A stretch of 64,000 nt of DNA from Escherichia ruysiae (GCF_031323975.1 NZ_JAVIWS010000001.1:3162001-3226000), one strand, 5' to 3'; counted from the stretch's first letter, positions 25,725 to 37,731 are shown. Numbers and translations are program-made. Notes: generated from the sequence alone by a model not told the origin.

Positions 25725-26378
25725 ATGAAGAAAATTGGCGTAGTTCTGAGCGGGTGCGGCGTTTATGACGGTTCCGAAATTCATGAAGCTGTGTTGACGT
25801 TACTGGCGATATCGCGTAGCGGCGCGCAGGCGGTCTGCTTTGCACCGGATAAGCAGCAGGTTGACGTTATCAACCATTTAACCGGCGAGGCGATGACGGA
25901 ATCGCGCAATGTGCTGATTGAAGCCGCGCGTATTGCGCGTGGTGAGATCCGTCCTCTGGCTCAGGCCGATGCTGCCGAACTGGATGCGTTGATTGTGCCT
26001 GGTGGCTTTGGTGCGGCGAAGAATTTAAGCAATTTTGCCAGCCTTGGCAGTGAATGCACTGTTGAGCGTGAATTAAAGGCGCTGGCGCAAGCGATGCATC
26101 AGGCCGGTAAACCGCTTGGTTTTATGTGTATTGCCCCTGCGATGCTGCCGAAAATTTTCGATTTCCCACTGCGTTTGACCATCGGTACTGATATCGATAC
26201 CGCAGAAGTGCTGGAAGAGATGGGCGCAGAGCATGTACCGTGTCCGGTCGATGATATCGTGGTTGATGAAGACAATAAGATTGTCACTACACCGGCTTAT
26301 ATGTTGGCACAGAACATTGCGGAAGCGGCGAACGGCATTGATAAGCTGGTTTCCCGCGTGCTGGTTCTGGCTGAATGA
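25725..26378 (+). CDS. elbB: Glyoxalase ElbB (DJ-1/GATase1-like)
   Basis: 217 residues, class I glutamine amidotransferase-like fold. In E. coli ElbB has weak glyoxalase activity and was found as an enhancing factor in lycopene production; its true role is open. Motifs are [14 protein letters not shown] at the N-terminus, [12 protein letters not shown], and a nucleophile-elbow cysteine in [10 protein letters not shown]. The 25725 ATG is chosen over 25716: it gives [10 protein letters not shown], with AAAGGATG before it. Its 3' end overlaps the mtgA start (ATGA). Confidence 0.95.
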   Translation: MKKIGVVLSGCGVYDGSEIHEAVLTLLAISRSGAQAVCFAPDKQQVDVINHLTGEAMTESRNVLIEAARIARGEIRPLAQADAAELDALIVPGGFGAAKNLSNFASLGSECTVERELKALAQAMHQAGKPLGFMCIAPAMLPKIFDFPLRLTIGTDIDTAEVLEEMGAEHVPCPVDDIVVDEDNKIVTTPAYMLAQNIAEAANGIDKLVSRVLVLAE

Positions 26379-27103
26379 GTAAAAGCCGCTTAACGGCGTT
26401 CGGTTTCGTTCGTCGTTTTCTTCTGCGGTTAGTGGTTGTCCTCGCCGTTTTATGGGGCGGGGGCATCGCGTTGTTTAGCATAGCGCCTGTCCCGTTCTCA
26501 GCGGTGATGGTCGAGCGACAGGTCAGTGCCTGGCTGCATGGCAATTTTCGTTACGTGGCGCATTCTGACTGGGTCAGTATGGATCAAATCTCGCCGTGGA
26601 TGGGGCTGGCAGTGATTGCCGCAGAAGATCAGAAATTCCCTGAGCACTGGGGCTTTGATGTCGCTTCCATTGAGAAAGCCCTGGCGCACAACGAGCGCAA
26701 TGAAAATCGTATTCGCGGCGCATCAACGATTTCTCAGCAGACAGCCAAAAATCTCTTTTTATGGGATGGGCGTAGCTGGATACGTAAAGGGCTGGAAGCA
26801 GGTCTGACATTGGGGATAGAAACGGTCTGGAGCAAAAAGCGTATCCTGACGATTTACCTGAATATCGCCGAATTTGGCGATGGTGTGTTTGGTGTTGAAG
26901 CCGCAGCGCAACGCTATTTCCACAAACCCGCGAGCAAACTCACTCAGTCGGAGGCTGCCTTACTGGCAGCGGTACTTCCGAACCCACTACGCTTTAAAGC
27001 TTCCGCACCGTCAGGCTACGTGCGTAGCCGTCAGGCGTGGATTTTACGGCAGATGCATCAGTTGGGCGGTGAGTCGTTTATGCGACAACACCAGCTGGAT
27101 TAA
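26375..27103 (+). CDS. mtgA: Monofunctional peptidoglycan glycosyltransferase MtgA
   Basis: 242 residues, GT51 family enzyme that polymerises lipid II into glycan strands without a transpeptidase domain. One N-terminal membrane anchor (about residues 13-36) is followed by the catalytic domain. The active-site glutamate lies in [12 protein letters not shown], and the second conserved motif in [17 protein letters not shown]. It starts inside the elbB stop and ends overlapping by 4 bp with the convergent yrbL stop. Confidence 0.97.
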   Translation: MSKSRLTAFGFVRRFLLRLVVVLAVLWGGGIALFSIAPVPFSAVMVERQVSAWLHGNFRYVAHSDWVSMDQISPWMGLAVIAAEDQKFPEHWGFDVASIEKALAHNERNENRIRGASTISQQTAKNLFLWDGRSWIRKGLEAGLTLGIETVWSKKRILTIYLNIAEFGDGVFGVEAAAQRYFHKPASKLTQSEAALLAAVLPNPLRFKASAPSGYVRSRQAWILRQMHQLGGESFMRQHQLD

Positions 27104-27732
27104 GCTTCGCGCGAGGTGAGGGTGAGTTTCTTGTTCTCACTGAGTTGTGCGCCTTTCTTCAGGGCGACCGATAACGCGGGTTGAGCGATAAAACGTTGCC
27201 ACAAACGCTCTTGCTTACGTAGACAACACCACTTCGACCAGGTCGCCAGCGGAATCCACGTGCTTTCACCAATGTTGTCACAGACGACGGGAATGATTTC
27301 TGACTCGCTGATGCGGTGGCAAAGAATATTCTGCGGCTTCAGCGACATCGTCACGATGCGGTTATCCTGCAAATAACGCTTCAGCTGCTTCAGTAACTGA
27401 CGCAACTGAGCAACATCTTCTTCGTAACGGCATTGTCCAGCAAATTCGGTCAATGTAATAGACGGCTTGCCATCAAAATCGGCAATGACATCGTAGACAT
27501 AACCGGTTCCACAATCCGTCTCAACCGTACCGTGATAGCGTGGAATACCGCTCCAGTCTTTCAAACGACGACCAAGGTGCGCATAGTACTTTAACTCACG
27601 GCGGATCTCTTTATCACCACCGTCGCCACGGTGGTAGACAATCTTGATACAGCGTTGGGCATCTTCCGGATGCGCATAACATTTCCGATGTCTTCCGGTG
27701 CCCAGGGGACTTTGTTCAGATAAGCGAATCAT
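27100..27732 (-). CDS. yrbL: PhoP/BasR-regulated protein YrbL
   Basis: 210 residues, a kinase-like (PhoP regulatory network YrbL) family protein of unknown biochemical action. A conserved [14 protein letters not shown] segment near the N-terminus and [11 protein letters not shown] in the middle resemble protein-kinase-like loops. The last 25 or so residues differ noticeably from K-12 as I recall it. The 27732 start follows CAGGAGATGGC; the in-frame ATG at 27789 is rejected because it overlaps the PhoP box. Both PhoP and BasR boxes lie upstream. Confidence 0.93.
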   Translation of the reverse strand: MIRLSEQSPLGTGRHRKCYAHPEDAQRCIKIVYHRGDGGDKEIRRELKYYAHLGRRLKDWSGIPRYHGTVETDCGTGYVYDVIADFDGKPSITLTEFAGQCRYEEDVAQLRQLLKQLKRYLQDNRIVTMSLKPQNILCHRISESEIIPVVCDNIGESTWIPLATWSKWCCLRKQERLWQRFIAQPALSVALKKGAQLSENKKLTLTSREA

Positions 27733-27782
27733 GCCATCTCCTGGAAATATTTTCTGACAATCTCCAGTATGAGGACTTAACT

Positions 27783-27799
27783 TAAACAAAACCTAAACA
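27783..27799 (-). promoter_or_regulatory. PhoP box of yrbL
   Basis: On the minus strand TGTTTA, five bases (GGTTT), then TGTTTA, an exact match to the PhoP direct-repeat consensus (T/G)GTTTA-N5-(T/G)GTTTA. It lies about 50 bp upstream of the yrbL start, and yrbL is a known member of the PhoP regulon. Confidence 0.88.
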
Positions 27800-27805
27800 G
27801 GACTT

Positions 27806-27822
27806 TTTAAGGTTTTCTTAAG
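27806..27822. promoter_or_regulatory. BasR (PmrA) box of yrbL
   Basis: TTTAAG at 27806-27811 and CTTAAG at 27817-27822 form a direct repeat with an 11-bp period, the usual PmrA/BasR half-site pattern. It is directly upstream of the PhoP box, so yrbL can respond to both low magnesium and iron or zinc signals. Confidence 0.7.
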
Positions 27823-27955
27823 GTTTTGTTCGTACAGAAAAGAGCACAAAATGTACAAGTTGCGAAAAATGAGGACATTTTCCGCTTGTACTTTTTTCAC
27901 CCCTACGGGCTGAAGGTGTATATCTGGGGGGAATTAAGCGTCAGGGTTATGAAGA

Positions 27956-28228
27956 TTAATCTTCATCGAAACCAGAGTTAAAGAGGGCGATAACGGCGGC
28001 CAGTGCTTCCACTTCCTGTGGACCGGTCGCTTCGACTTCAATCTGCCGTCCTTTGGCGGAGTCCAGCATCAGCAGCGCAATAACGCTGTTCGCTTCAGCC
28101 TCGGTGCCTTCGTCATTACGTAACAGCACTTCAGCGTCAAAACCCTGCATTAATTCAAAGAGTTTCATGGCAGGCCGGGCATGCATGCCCAGCTTGTTTG
28201 TGATTTCAACAGTTTGCTTGACGGTCAT
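27956..28228 (-). CDS. npr: Nitrogen PTS phosphocarrier NPr
   Basis: 90 residues, HPr-like phosphocarrier (ptsO product) that passes phosphate from PtsP to PtsN in the nitrogen phosphotransferase system. The phosphorylated residue is His16 in [10 protein letters not shown]; the second HPr motif contains [13 protein letters not shown]. It overlaps rapZ by ATGA (28225-28228). Last gene of the rpoN operon, followed by a gap with the yrbL control sites. Confidence 0.97.
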
Positions 28229-29079
28229 GGTTTACGTTTTTCCAGCGTACGATGGCGTGACTGGACGTTTTTACCGCGCGAGCGGAAGTAGTCTGCCAGC
28301 TGTTCTGCAATATACACCGAACGGTGCTTCCCGCCGGTACAACCAATGGCGACCGTCAGGTAGCTACGGTTGTTGGTTTCCAGCATAGGTAACCATAGCT
28401 CAAGGTAGCTTCGCGTCTGGTAGATAAAATTGTGTACTTCTGTGTGGCGGTCGAGGAACGCGGCGACAGGTTTATCAAGACCTGTCATTGGACGCAGTTT
28501 CGGATCCCAGTGCGGGTTCGGCAAGAAGCGCACGTCAAAGACGTAATCGGCATCGATAGGAATGCCGTGTTTGAAGCCGAAGGACTCAAAGACCATCGTC
28601 AGTTCACGCTCGCGTTTTCCCAGCAAACGGGTACGCAACATTTCTGCCAACTCGTGAACGGACATTTCTGAGGTATCGACAATCAAATCTGCCCGCGAAC
28701 GCAGTGGCTCCAGCAGATCGCTTTCTTTGTCGATAGCACTTTCCAGCGACAGGTTCTTGCTGGAGAGCGGATGCAGACGGCGCGTATCGCTGTAACGACG
28801 AATCAGGGTGTTACGATCAGCATCCAGGAACAGCAGTTGCGGTGAGAAAGCATCAGGCAGGTTACTCATCGCCTGTTCGAATATTTCTGGTGACTCCGGC
28901 ATATTACGAACATCAATGCTGACGGCGGCAGAAATCTCGCGATCGGCGAGCGTGCGAGCCAGATCGGGTAACAGCACTACGGGAAGGTTATCCACGCAGT
29001 AAAAACCCATATCTTCCAGCGCACGCAGGGCGACAGATTTACCTGAGCCTGAACGTCCGCTGACGATCATCAGTACCAT
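28225..29079 (-). CDS. rapZ: RNase adaptor RapZ
   Basis: 284 residues. RapZ senses glucosamine-6-phosphate and directs the sRNA GlmZ to RNase E for inactivation, setting GlmS levels. The N-terminal P-loop is [17 protein letters not shown]. The C-terminal domain contains [18 protein letters not shown] and ends with a basic RNA-binding stretch ([18 protein letters not shown]). It lies between ptsN and npr. GlmM, the next enzyme in the same pathway, is encoded at 52 kb in this window. Confidence 0.97.
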
Positions 29080-29124
29080 GTACTGTTTCTCCTCACAACG
29101 TCTAAAAGAGACATTACAGAATAA

Positions 29125-29616
29125 CTACGCTTCATCCGGAGTACCTTCGGTATCCGTAATGATTTGATACAGCTCTTCATCACTCTGGGCTGCACGTAAA
29201 CGGCGGCAGATGGTTTTGTCCGCCAGACGTTTCGCCACCAGCGAAAGAGTATGCAGGTGCGTTTTAGTTTGGTCAGCCGGCACCAGCAGGGCAAAAAGTA
29301 AATCCACCGGTTGGTTGTCGATGGCATCGAAAGCTATAGGCGTTTCGAGCTGAACGAAAACACCAACGGCACGCAGAGTATCTTCTTCCAGTTTGCCATG
29401 CGGAATGGCAATGCCATTACCGATACCGGTACTGCCCATTTTTTCCCGCGTCAGAATAGCTTCAAAAACCACCTGAGGCGGCAGGCTGAGTTGTTTCGCA
29501 GCCAGTTCGCTGATAATTTCCAGTGCACGTTTTTTGCTCTGACAGTGGACGCGGCTTCGCGTACATTCCCTGTTAAGAACACTGCTAAGCTGTAGAGTTG
29601 TATCATTATTTGTCAT
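29125..29616 (-). CDS. ptsN: Nitrogen PTS regulatory protein EIIA-Ntr
   Basis: 163 residues, EIIA domain of the fructose/mannitol type. It receives phosphate from NPr and in its unphosphorylated form regulates potassium transporters and KdpD. Phosphorylated His73 lies in IAIPHGK. The 29616 start gives MTNNDTTLQL; an upstream ATG at 29640 lacks support. It lies 117 bp after hpf in the rpoN operon. Confidence 0.97.
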   Translation of the reverse strand: MTNNDTTLQLSSVLNRECTRSRVHCQSKKRALEIISELAAKQLSLPPQVVFEAILTREKMGSTGIGNGIAIPHGKLEEDTLRAVGVFVQLETPIAFDAIDNQPVDLLFALLVPADQTKTHLHTLSLVAKRLADKTICRRLRAAQSDEELYQIITDTEGTPDEA

Positions 29617-29733
29617 AATTTCACCTAAGAACCTGACCACTCAAATCGTGGGACAGGTTCGGAGCATTAACTGTACAAATGGCCCGTTGTGTCGCACAAC
29701 AGGCCGCCATGCACTTGCTAATTGCCCGGACAA

Positions 29734-30021
29734 TTAGTGTTGTTTCAATTTATCTTTATGCTTGGTCAACTGGCGTGCCAGCTTATCAATTAAGCCATCA
29801 ATGGCAGCATACATGTCCTGACCTTCCGCGCTGGCATGAATTTCGCCACCGTTTACATGCAGTGTTGCATCTGAGGTATGGGTGACTTTCTCCACTTTCA
29901 GAACAACATAGACCTGGTTGATTCGGTCAAAATATTGCTCAAGTTTGGCAAATTTTGATGTGACAAATTCGCGCAGGGCCTCGGTGATCTCGACGTTATT
30001 TCCGGTAATGTTGAGCTGCAT
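29734..30021 (-). CDS. hpf: Ribosome hibernation promoting factor HPF
   Basis: 95 residues, short-form HPF (YfiA/RaiA family). It binds the 30S channel in stationary phase and, with RMF, drives formation of inactive 100S ribosome dimers. The basic C-terminal end (ARQLTKHKDKLKQH) is typical of the short form. The start at 30021 is preceded by AAGGAAGACACT; the longer frame from 30105 lies inside rpoN and is rejected. It starts 22 bp after rpoN. Confidence 0.96.
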   Translation of the reverse strand: MQLNITGNNVEITEALREFVTSKFAKLEQYFDRINQVYVVLKVEKVTHTSDATLHVNGGEIHASAEGQDMYAAIDGLIDKLARQLTKHKDKLKQH

Positions 30022-30043
30022 AGTGTCTTCCTTATCGGTTGGG

Positions 30044-31477
30044 TCAAACGAGCTGTTTACGCTGGTTTGACGGCGGAATGGATAAAGACTCTCGGTATTT
30101 CGCAACAGTGCGGCGTGCCACCATGATACCTTGTTCCGACAGCAAAGAGGTTAACTTGCTGTCGCTCAACGGTTTCGCTGGGTTTTCCGCCGCGATTAAT
30201 TTCTTCACCAGCGCACGAATCGCCGTGGACGAGGCTTCGCCGCCGCCCTCGGTATTGACGTGACTGGAGAAAAAATACTTCAGTTCAAAAATGCCTCGTG
30301 GACTATGCAGGTACTTTTGCGTGGTCACGCGAGATATCGTCGATTCATGCATTTCGACGGCCTGGGCGATGTCGGCCAGTACCATCGGTTTCATATATTC
30401 TTCGCCTTGCTCAAAGAAGGCTTGCTGCTGTTCAACAATACAGCGACTCACGCGCAGTAGCGTATCGTTACGGCTTTCCAGACTCTTAATCAACCATTTG
30501 GCATCCTGCAGATTGCTGCGGATAAACTGGCTGTCGCCATCGTTACGTGTGTTATTGCACATCGAGGCGTAGTGCTGGTTGATTTGCAGACGCGGAATGC
30601 TGTCGCTGTTGAGTTCCACCGTCCAGTGGCCGTTATGCTTACGCACCAACACATCTGGAATGACATATTCCGGCTCACCGGTCTGGATCGACTGGCCGGG
30701 GCGTGGATCGAGCGACTGGATCAGATTGACGGCTTCTTTCAGCACATCTTCTTTCAGACGCGTGACGCGCATTAAAGTGCGGAAGTCGTGATTGGCTAAC
30801 AGATCGAGATGATCGCTAATGATCAGCCTGGCCTCTTCCAGCCACGGCGTGGTCTTATCGAATTGGGAGAGTTGGATCAGCAGACAGTCGCGCAGATCTT
30901 TCGCCGCTACACCGACCGGGTCAAACCGTTGGATCCGCTTGAGGACCGCTTCAACTTCATCGATGTCGATCTCTTCATCGCCCATGCTTTCGAGAATATC
31001 TTCCAGTGGGACGGTGAGATAACCGGTATCATCAACGGCATCAACGATGGAGGTGGCGATAGCGCGGTCAGTGTCGGAAAACGGTGTCAGCTCGACCTGC
31101 CACATCAGGTAATCCTGCAAGGTCTGCGTCGTTTCGCCTTGATAGACCGGTAGCTCGTCGTCGATATAGTCACCGCTGGTGCCGGACGGCGTACCGGCTG
31201 TATAGATGGTGTCCCAACTGGCGTCGAGCGGCAGCTCTTCCGGCATCTCTTTTTGTTCGAGCGCGTCAGCGGTGTCCAGCGTTTCGCTGTCTGGCGTTTC
31301 GTGAGTGTCGATTTCATCATGAGTGTCGATTTGCTCAAGCAGTGGATTACTCTCCAGCGCCTGCTGCAGCTCCTGTTGAAGTTCCAGCGTGGACAGCTGC
31401 AACAGACGAATTGCCTGTTGTAGCTGAGGCGTCATCGCCAGTTGCTGACTAAGCCTGAGTTGCAAACCTTGCTTCAT
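30044..31477 (-). CDS. rpoN: RNA polymerase sigma 54 factor
   Basis: 477 residues. Directs RNA polymerase to -24/-12 promoters of nitrogen and stress genes, needing enhancer-binding ATPases. Region I is glutamine- and leucine-rich ([21 protein letters not shown]). Region II is acidic. Region III includes the helix-turn-helix ([17 protein letters not shown]) and the invariant RpoN box [10 protein letters not shown] near the C-terminus. It heads the rpoN-hpf-ptsN-rapZ-npr block behind lptB. Confidence 0.98.
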   Translation of the reverse strand: MKQGLQLRLSQQLAMTPQLQQAIRLLQLSTLELQQELQQALESNPLLEQIDTHDEIDTHETPDSETLDTADALEQKEMPEELPLDASWDTIYTAGTPSGTSGDYIDDELPVYQGETTQTLQDYLMWQVELTPFSDTDRAIATSIVDAVDDTGYLTVPLEDILESMGDEEIDIDEVEAVLKRIQRFDPVGVAAKDLRDCLLIQLSQFDKTTPWLEEARLIISDHLDLLANHDFRTLMRVTRLKEDVLKEAVNLIQSLDPRPGQSIQTGEPEYVIPDVLVRKHNGHWTVELNSDSIPRLQINQHYASMCNNTRNDGDSQFIRSNLQDAKWLIKSLESRNDTLLRVSRCIVEQQQAFFEQGEEYMKPMVLADIAQAVEMHESTISRVTTQKYLHSPRGIFELKYFFSSHVNTEGGGEASSTAIRALVKKLIAAENPAKPLSDSKLTSLLSEQGIMVARRTVAKYRESLSIPPSNQRKQLV

Positions 31478-31524
31478 GTTCAGAATCGTACTCTCCTGCT
31501 AAAACGTCGCGAGCTTCTACCCTA

Positions 31525-32250
31525 TCAGAGTCTGAAGTCTTCCCCAAGGTATACACGCTTAACATGTTCGTCTTGTAAGATTTCTGTAGGTGTGCCGTGG
31601 GCGATCAAATGCCCCTGACTAACGATATAAGCGCGTTCACAAACTGCCAGTGTTTCACGCACGTTATGGTCGGTGATCAGCACGCCCAGGCCGCTGTCGC
31701 GCAGGTGCTCAATGATGCGTTTGATGTCGATAACCGAGATCGGGTCAACCCCGGCAAACGGTTCATCAAGCAGAATAAATTTCGGATTCGCAGCCAGTGC
31801 GCGGGCAATTTCTACACGGCGACGTTCACCACCGGAGAGCGATTGCCCCATGCTGTCACGCAGGTGCTCAATGTGAAACTCTTCCATCAGCTCGTTCGCA
31901 CGGTCTTCACGTTGTTCAGCAGACAAATCGTCACGAATTTGCAGTACCGCCATCAGGTTATCGTAAACGCTGAGGCGGCGGAAAATGGAGGCTTCCTGCG
32001 GCAGATAGCCGATACCGCGACGCGCGCGCGCGTGTAATGGCAGCAGGCTGATATCGTCATCATCAATAATGATGTTGCCTGCATCGCGCGGCACAATGCC
32101 AACAACCATGTAGAAAGTGGTGGTCTTACCGGCACCGTTTGGCCCCAGCAGACCGACAATTTCTCCGGAGTTGACGGTCAGGCTGACGTCTTCTACCACG
32201 CGGCGACCCTTGTAGGCTTTTGCAAGGTTCTTTGCTGTTAATGTTGCCAT
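31525..32250 (-). CDS. lptB: LPS export ABC transporter ATPase LptB
   Basis: 241 residues. Powers extraction of LPS from the inner membrane as the LptB2FGC complex. Walker A is GPNGAGKTT, the signature is LSGGERRR, Walker B is [12 protein letters not shown], and the switch His is in LITDHNVRE. It lies 6 bp after lptA and upstream of rpoN. Confidence 0.98.
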
Positions 32251-32256
32251 AACGAA

Positions 32257-32814
32257 TTAATTACCTTTCTTCTGCGCCGGGGTCTGGCCTTTGTTGTTTT
32301 TATCCTGCAACTGCGACGGCACCAGAACGGTGGTTACGCGCTTACCTTTATCGCTGAAAGCCTGCATTTTCTGCTCTTTCACCAGATAAGTGATTTTATC
32401 GCCCTTTATATTGCTATCGACCTGCTGCAGATAAGCATTACCGGTCAGAACGACAAAATCTTTCGCCAGTTCGTAATGCATCTGGGAAGCGTGACCTTCG
32501 ACAGGTTTACCGTTGTCCTGCATTTGATAGAACGTCGCTGGCTTACCGTAGCCATCGATCACTTCTTTGCCCTGCTCGCCGCCCGGGCGGGTAACGACCA
32601 CTTTATCGGCATTAATTTTGATGGTGCCCTGGGTAACGATGACGTTACCCGTGAAGGTGACTACGTTGCCTTGCATATCAAGAGATTGCTGATCCGACTC
32701 AATGTGAATCGGCTGGTCAGTGTCTCCGGTAACGGCAAATGCCGGAATACTGGCGGCCAGAAGTGAGCTGGCAAGCACAAGATTAAGGCTGAGTTTGTTT
32801 GTTTTGAATTTCAT
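32257..32814 (-). CDS. lptA: LPS transport periplasmic bridge protein LptA
   Basis: 185 residues with a 27-residue signal peptide (cleavage at AFA-VTG). The jellyroll OstA domain stacks to form the bridge that carries LPS across the periplasm from LptC to LptD. The start at 32814 gives MKFKTNKLSL; the ATG at 32835 is farther inside lptC. Its start overlaps the 3' end of lptC by 32 bp, which suggests coupling. Confidence 0.97.
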   Translation of the reverse strand: MKFKTNKLSLNLVLASSLLAASIPAFAVTGDTDQPIHIESDQQSLDMQGNVVTFTGNVIVTQGTIKINADKVVVTRPGGEQGKEVIDGYGKPATFYQMQDNGKPVEGHASQMHYELAKDFVVLTGNAYLQQVDSNIKGDKITYLVKEQKMQAFSDKGKRVTTVLVPSQLQDKNNKGQTPAQKKGN

Positions 32815-33358
32815 AGGATGTTCTAACCTTTTCAATCAGCTCGGCGTTCTTGCTGCGTAAGTTGCCGCGCATTTTCAGACCGCTGGAGTTAAATGTTGTT
32901 CCGTATAACGTGACGAGGTCTTCAGAGGTAACATCCTGCGTCACCAGATTGATCTGCGCGTTATCCGTCGTGATTCTGCGAAGTTGAGAGTCCGGCACGA
33001 GTGCGTTGACTTCAACGTGTCCATATAAATAGAGCATCCGATCATTGGTCAGCTTGGCTTTATCCGCTTTTACGGACCATGTCGGGATTTTATCCTTATC
33101 AAACGTAGTAAGTACCGGTTGCGTAAACCACGAAACGGCCTGATCGGAATAATATTCAACGTGTTGAGCAATCAATCGATAGCTTAGCGCCCCTTCTGGG
33201 TTATAGACGAGCGTGTCCGTATGCTCGCTTTTATAGGTGGGATCATTGTTGTTGACGACCACCTGGGCGGTATCGTCTTTCTCGGTCATGTTAATGCCGA
33301 TCATCACCAGAACCGCCAGTGATAGCACAATGATAACCCAACGTCTGGCTTTACTCAT
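32783..33358 (-). CDS. lptC: LPS export protein LptC
   Basis: 191 residues, bitopic inner-membrane protein. One N-terminal helix (about 7-25) inserts into the LptFG complex and the periplasmic jellyroll passes LPS to LptA. It overlaps kdsC by 4 bp at its start and lptA at its end. Confidence 0.97.
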   Translation of the reverse strand: MSKARRWVIIVLSLAVLVMIGINMTEKDDTAQVVVNNNDPTYKSEHTDTLVYNPEGALSYRLIAQHVEYYSDQAVSWFTQPVLTTFDKDKIPTWSVKADKAKLTNDRMLYLYGHVEVNALVPDSQLRRITTDNAQINLVTQDVTSEDLVTLYGTTFNSSGLKMRGNLRSKNAELIEKVRTSYEIQNKQTQP

Positions 33359-33921
33359 ATCGATTGCCCTTTGGCTTCATCCAGTTTGCCCTGCGCCAGG
33401 AGTAATAAGTCGCAAACTTCACGCACTGCGCCACGACCGCCAGCAATGCGAGTCACGTAATCGGCGCGCGGGAGCAACAGCGGATGCGCATCGGCCACGG
33501 CTACGCTTAGGCCCACTTTTTCCATTACCGGCCAGTCGATGAGATCATCCCCAACGTAAGCCACGTTTTCCGGGGCGATCGCCAGTTTTTCCAGCAGATC
33601 GCTAAAGGCGATAAGTTTATTCGACTGCCCCTGATACAAGTGAGTAATCCCCAATGTGGCACAGCGATCTTCTACCAGTTTAGCCTTTCGCCCGGTAATG
33701 ATGGCGACTTCAATATCAGAGGTGAGCGCACAACGAATGCCATAACCATCACGAACATTGAACGCTTTAAGTTCTTCGCCGTTGTTGCCCATATAAATCA
33801 GGCCATCTGACAGCACGCCATCGACGTCAAGGATCAGCAGACGAATATTTTCTGCTTTTGCCATAACGTCGGCACTGACAGGGCCGTAACAGGTCTCAAG
33901 TGACGCACCTGCTTTATTCAT
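33355..33921 (-). CDS. kdsC: KDO 8-phosphate phosphatase
   Basis: 188 residues, HAD-superfamily phosphatase that makes free KDO for LPS inner core. The nucleophile motif is LDVDGVLSDGLIY, and motif III/IV is in YVGDDLIDWPVM. C0-type HAD without a cap, active as a tetramer. It follows kdsD by 20 bp. Confidence 0.97.
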   Translation of the reverse strand: MNKAGASLETCYGPVSADVMAKAENIRLLILDVDGVLSDGLIYMGNNGEELKAFNVRDGYGIRCALTSDIEVAIITGRKAKLVEDRCATLGITHLYQGQSNKLIAFSDLLEKLAIAPENVAYVGDDLIDWPVMEKVGLSVAVADAHPLLLPRADYVTRIAGGRGAVREVCDLLLLAQGKLDEAKGQSI

Positions 33922-33941
33922 TGTTGTTTATCCTTGAATCT

Positions 33942-34928
33942 TTACACTACGCCAGCACGCAGTAAATCATGCATATGTAACACACCGAGTAAATGGTCGC
34001 CATCGGCAACCATTACGGAGGTGATATGGCGGGACTGCATTAAGTTCAGTGCCTCAACGGCCAGAATGCCAGGGCGTACGCGAATTCCCCCCGGCGTCAT
34101 CACATCGGCAATACTTAATTGACGGACATCCACGCCCATATCGAAGACACGGCGTAAATCACCGTCGGTAAAGATGCCTTCAATCATCATATTGTCATCG
34201 CAAATGACGGTCATACCAAGATTTTTGCGGGTAACTTCCAGTAATGCATCGCGCAGGCTGGCGGTTTTTTTGACATGCGGGATTTCATCACCCGTATGCA
34301 TAATATCGTTTACGCGCAGTAGAAGTTTACGACCCAGTGCGCCGCCGGGATGTGAGAGCGCAAAATCTTCGGCGGTAAAGCCGCGCGCTTTTAACAGAGC
34401 GACGGCGAGCGCATCGCCCATAACCAGCGTGGCGGTGGTGCTGCTGGTCGGTGCCAGCCCCAACGGGCAGGCTTCTTTTGCTACTTTAACACACAGATGC
34501 ACATCTGCGGCACGAGCCATGCTGCTCTCCGGGCGACCGGTAATGCAGATTAACGGCACGTGAAGACGCTTAAGCACCGGAATCAAGGCATTGATTTCGC
34601 TGGATTCACCAGAGTTAGAGATAGCTATTACCACATCCTGCGGGGTGACCATGCCTAAATCGCCATGCGCGGCTTCGCCAGGATGGACGAAAAATGACGG
34701 AGTACCGGTGCTGGCAAAGGTCGCGGCCATTTTGCGTCCAATGTGTCCCGATTTGCCCATCCCCATAACCACGACTTTACCTTTACACCAAAACATCTTT
34801 TCGCAAGCGAGCGCGAAATTCTGATTGATGTATTGATCAAGCTCCGCCAGGCATTCACGTTCAATCGCCAGGACTTCTTTACCTGCTTGCTGAAAGTCAA
34901 AACCCGGTTGCAACTCTACGTGCGACAT
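33942..34928 (-). CDS. kdsD: D-arabinose 5-phosphate isomerase KdsD
   Basis: 328 residues. Converts ribulose 5-phosphate to arabinose 5-phosphate, the first KDO step. An N-terminal SIS domain (GMGKSGHIGRKMAATFAST and SNSGESSE) is followed by two CBS domains (about 205-328). The 34928 start gives MSHVELQPGF; the ATG at 34949 is inside yrbG. Together with kdsC and lptCAB it forms an LPS synthesis and export block. Confidence 0.97.
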   Translation of the reverse strand: MSHVELQPGFDFQQAGKEVLAIERECLAELDQYINQNFALACEKMFWCKGKVVVMGMGKSGHIGRKMAATFASTGTPSFFVHPGEAAHGDLGMVTPQDVVIAISNSGESSEINALIPVLKRLHVPLICITGRPESSMARAADVHLCVKVAKEACPLGLAPTSSTTATLVMGDALAVALLKARGFTAEDFALSHPGGALGRKLLLRVNDIMHTGDEIPHVKKTASLRDALLEVTRKNLGMTVICDDNMMIEGIFTDGDLRRVFDMGVDVRQLSIADVMTPGGIRVRPGILAVEALNLMQSRHITSVMVADGDHLLGVLHMHDLLRAGVV

Positions 34929-34941
34929 AATGCGTTTCCAG

Positions 34942-35919
34942 TTATTCAACGAGTATTGGCGATAACCAGTACAACATCGCCAGCCATACGATAAATCCGC
35001 CTGTTAATAATACCCCTACGCCACGGCCCGGTTGCGGGGAGCGTCGCCAGCACAGCAACGCAAAAATAATGCTTACCAACAACATCACGCTGTAGTCACG
35101 GCTGTACGCCAGTGGGTTAATCTCCCCTGGCGTAATCAGCGCCGGCAGACCCAGCACGATGACGATATTAAAAATATTCGCGCCAATGATATTACCGACG
35201 GCGATGTCGTTTTCACCTTTGCGAACACCGGCTATCGCGGTTGCCAGTTCCGGCAGACTCGTGCCGATAGCGATTGCCGTCAGACCAATAGTCAATTCGC
35301 TGATGGCAAAGTAATTCGCCAGAACGGTGGCGTTATCAATCACCATCCGCGTTGCCACTGGCATGATGATCAGCGCAATGCCAAGCCATAAAAATGCGAC
35401 GGGTAAACCGCCTTCACGCGGTAGCTCTGCAAGCTGCTCTCTGGTCAGGCTATCGGTTCCCTGACGTTCGGCCTGATGTGCAAGTTTAACAATGAACAGC
35501 AGCCATAGCACAGCCAGAAAAAGGAGAAAGATACCATCGCTGCGGCTAAGTTGTCCGTCATAGAGTACGGAACCGGCCACCACGCTGACGAATAACATTA
35601 ATGGTAACTCGCGGCGCAGAACATCGGAATGGACGGTAAAAGGGCGCACCAGTGCGGTCAGACCGAGGATCAGCAAGATATTGATAATGTTTGAGCCAAG
35701 CGCCGTACCGACGGCTAAATCGCGTTGTTCGTGCAGTGACGCGGCAAGCGAAACAATAATCTCAGGAAGCGACGTGCCAATACTGACCACAGTCATGCCA
35801 ATGATCAGCGGTGGGATGCCAAAAGTGCGGCAAAGAATGGAAGCGGCAAATACCAGACGATCGGCACTGTATACGACCAAAAGTAAACCAACAATTAACA
35901 GTGCCGTAGCTAAAAGCAT
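34942..35919 (-). CDS. yrbG: Putative calcium/sodium:proton antiporter YrbG
   Basis: 325 residues, CaCA (cation/Ca exchanger) family inner-membrane protein with about ten hydrophobic helices. The two alpha repeats show the family signature: GTSLPEIIVSLAAS with ALGSNIINILLILG near the N-terminus, and GTSLPELATAIAGV with IIGANIFNIVIVLG near the C-terminus. Its substrate in E. coli is not firmly established. It heads the minus-strand block and is divergent from mlaF. Confidence 0.95.
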   Translation of the reverse strand: MLLATALLIVGLLLVVYSADRLVFAASILCRTFGIPPLIIGMTVVSIGTSLPEIIVSLAASLHEQRDLAVGTALGSNIINILLILGLTALVRPFTVHSDVLRRELPLMLFVSVVAGSVLYDGQLSRSDGIFLLFLAVLWLLFIVKLAHQAERQGTDSLTREQLAELPREGGLPVAFLWLGIALIIMPVATRMVIDNATVLANYFAISELTIGLTAIAIGTSLPELATAIAGVRKGENDIAVGNIIGANIFNIVIVLGLPALITPGEINPLAYSRDYSVMLLVSIIFALLCWRRSPQPGRGVGVLLTGGFIVWLAMLYWLSPILVE

Positions 35920-36127
35920 CTAACGTCCTTTCTTCAGGTATACTCGCCGGTCGCTGAAGATTCTCAGAAAGCCGTAACGGATTCTTAATTTTGACTTTAT
36001 GCGGCTAAAAAGTAAAACAAATGCCAGCTTTAGCTAACCACGGCGGGTAATATTCTGTAAATATGTTGGGTTCAAGGTTAAATTGAGCACCATGCTTAGA
36101 AAATCAACGCAAGACGAAGGGTGAATT

Positions 36128-37727
<1,600 letters not shown>

Positions 37728-37731
37728 GTTC

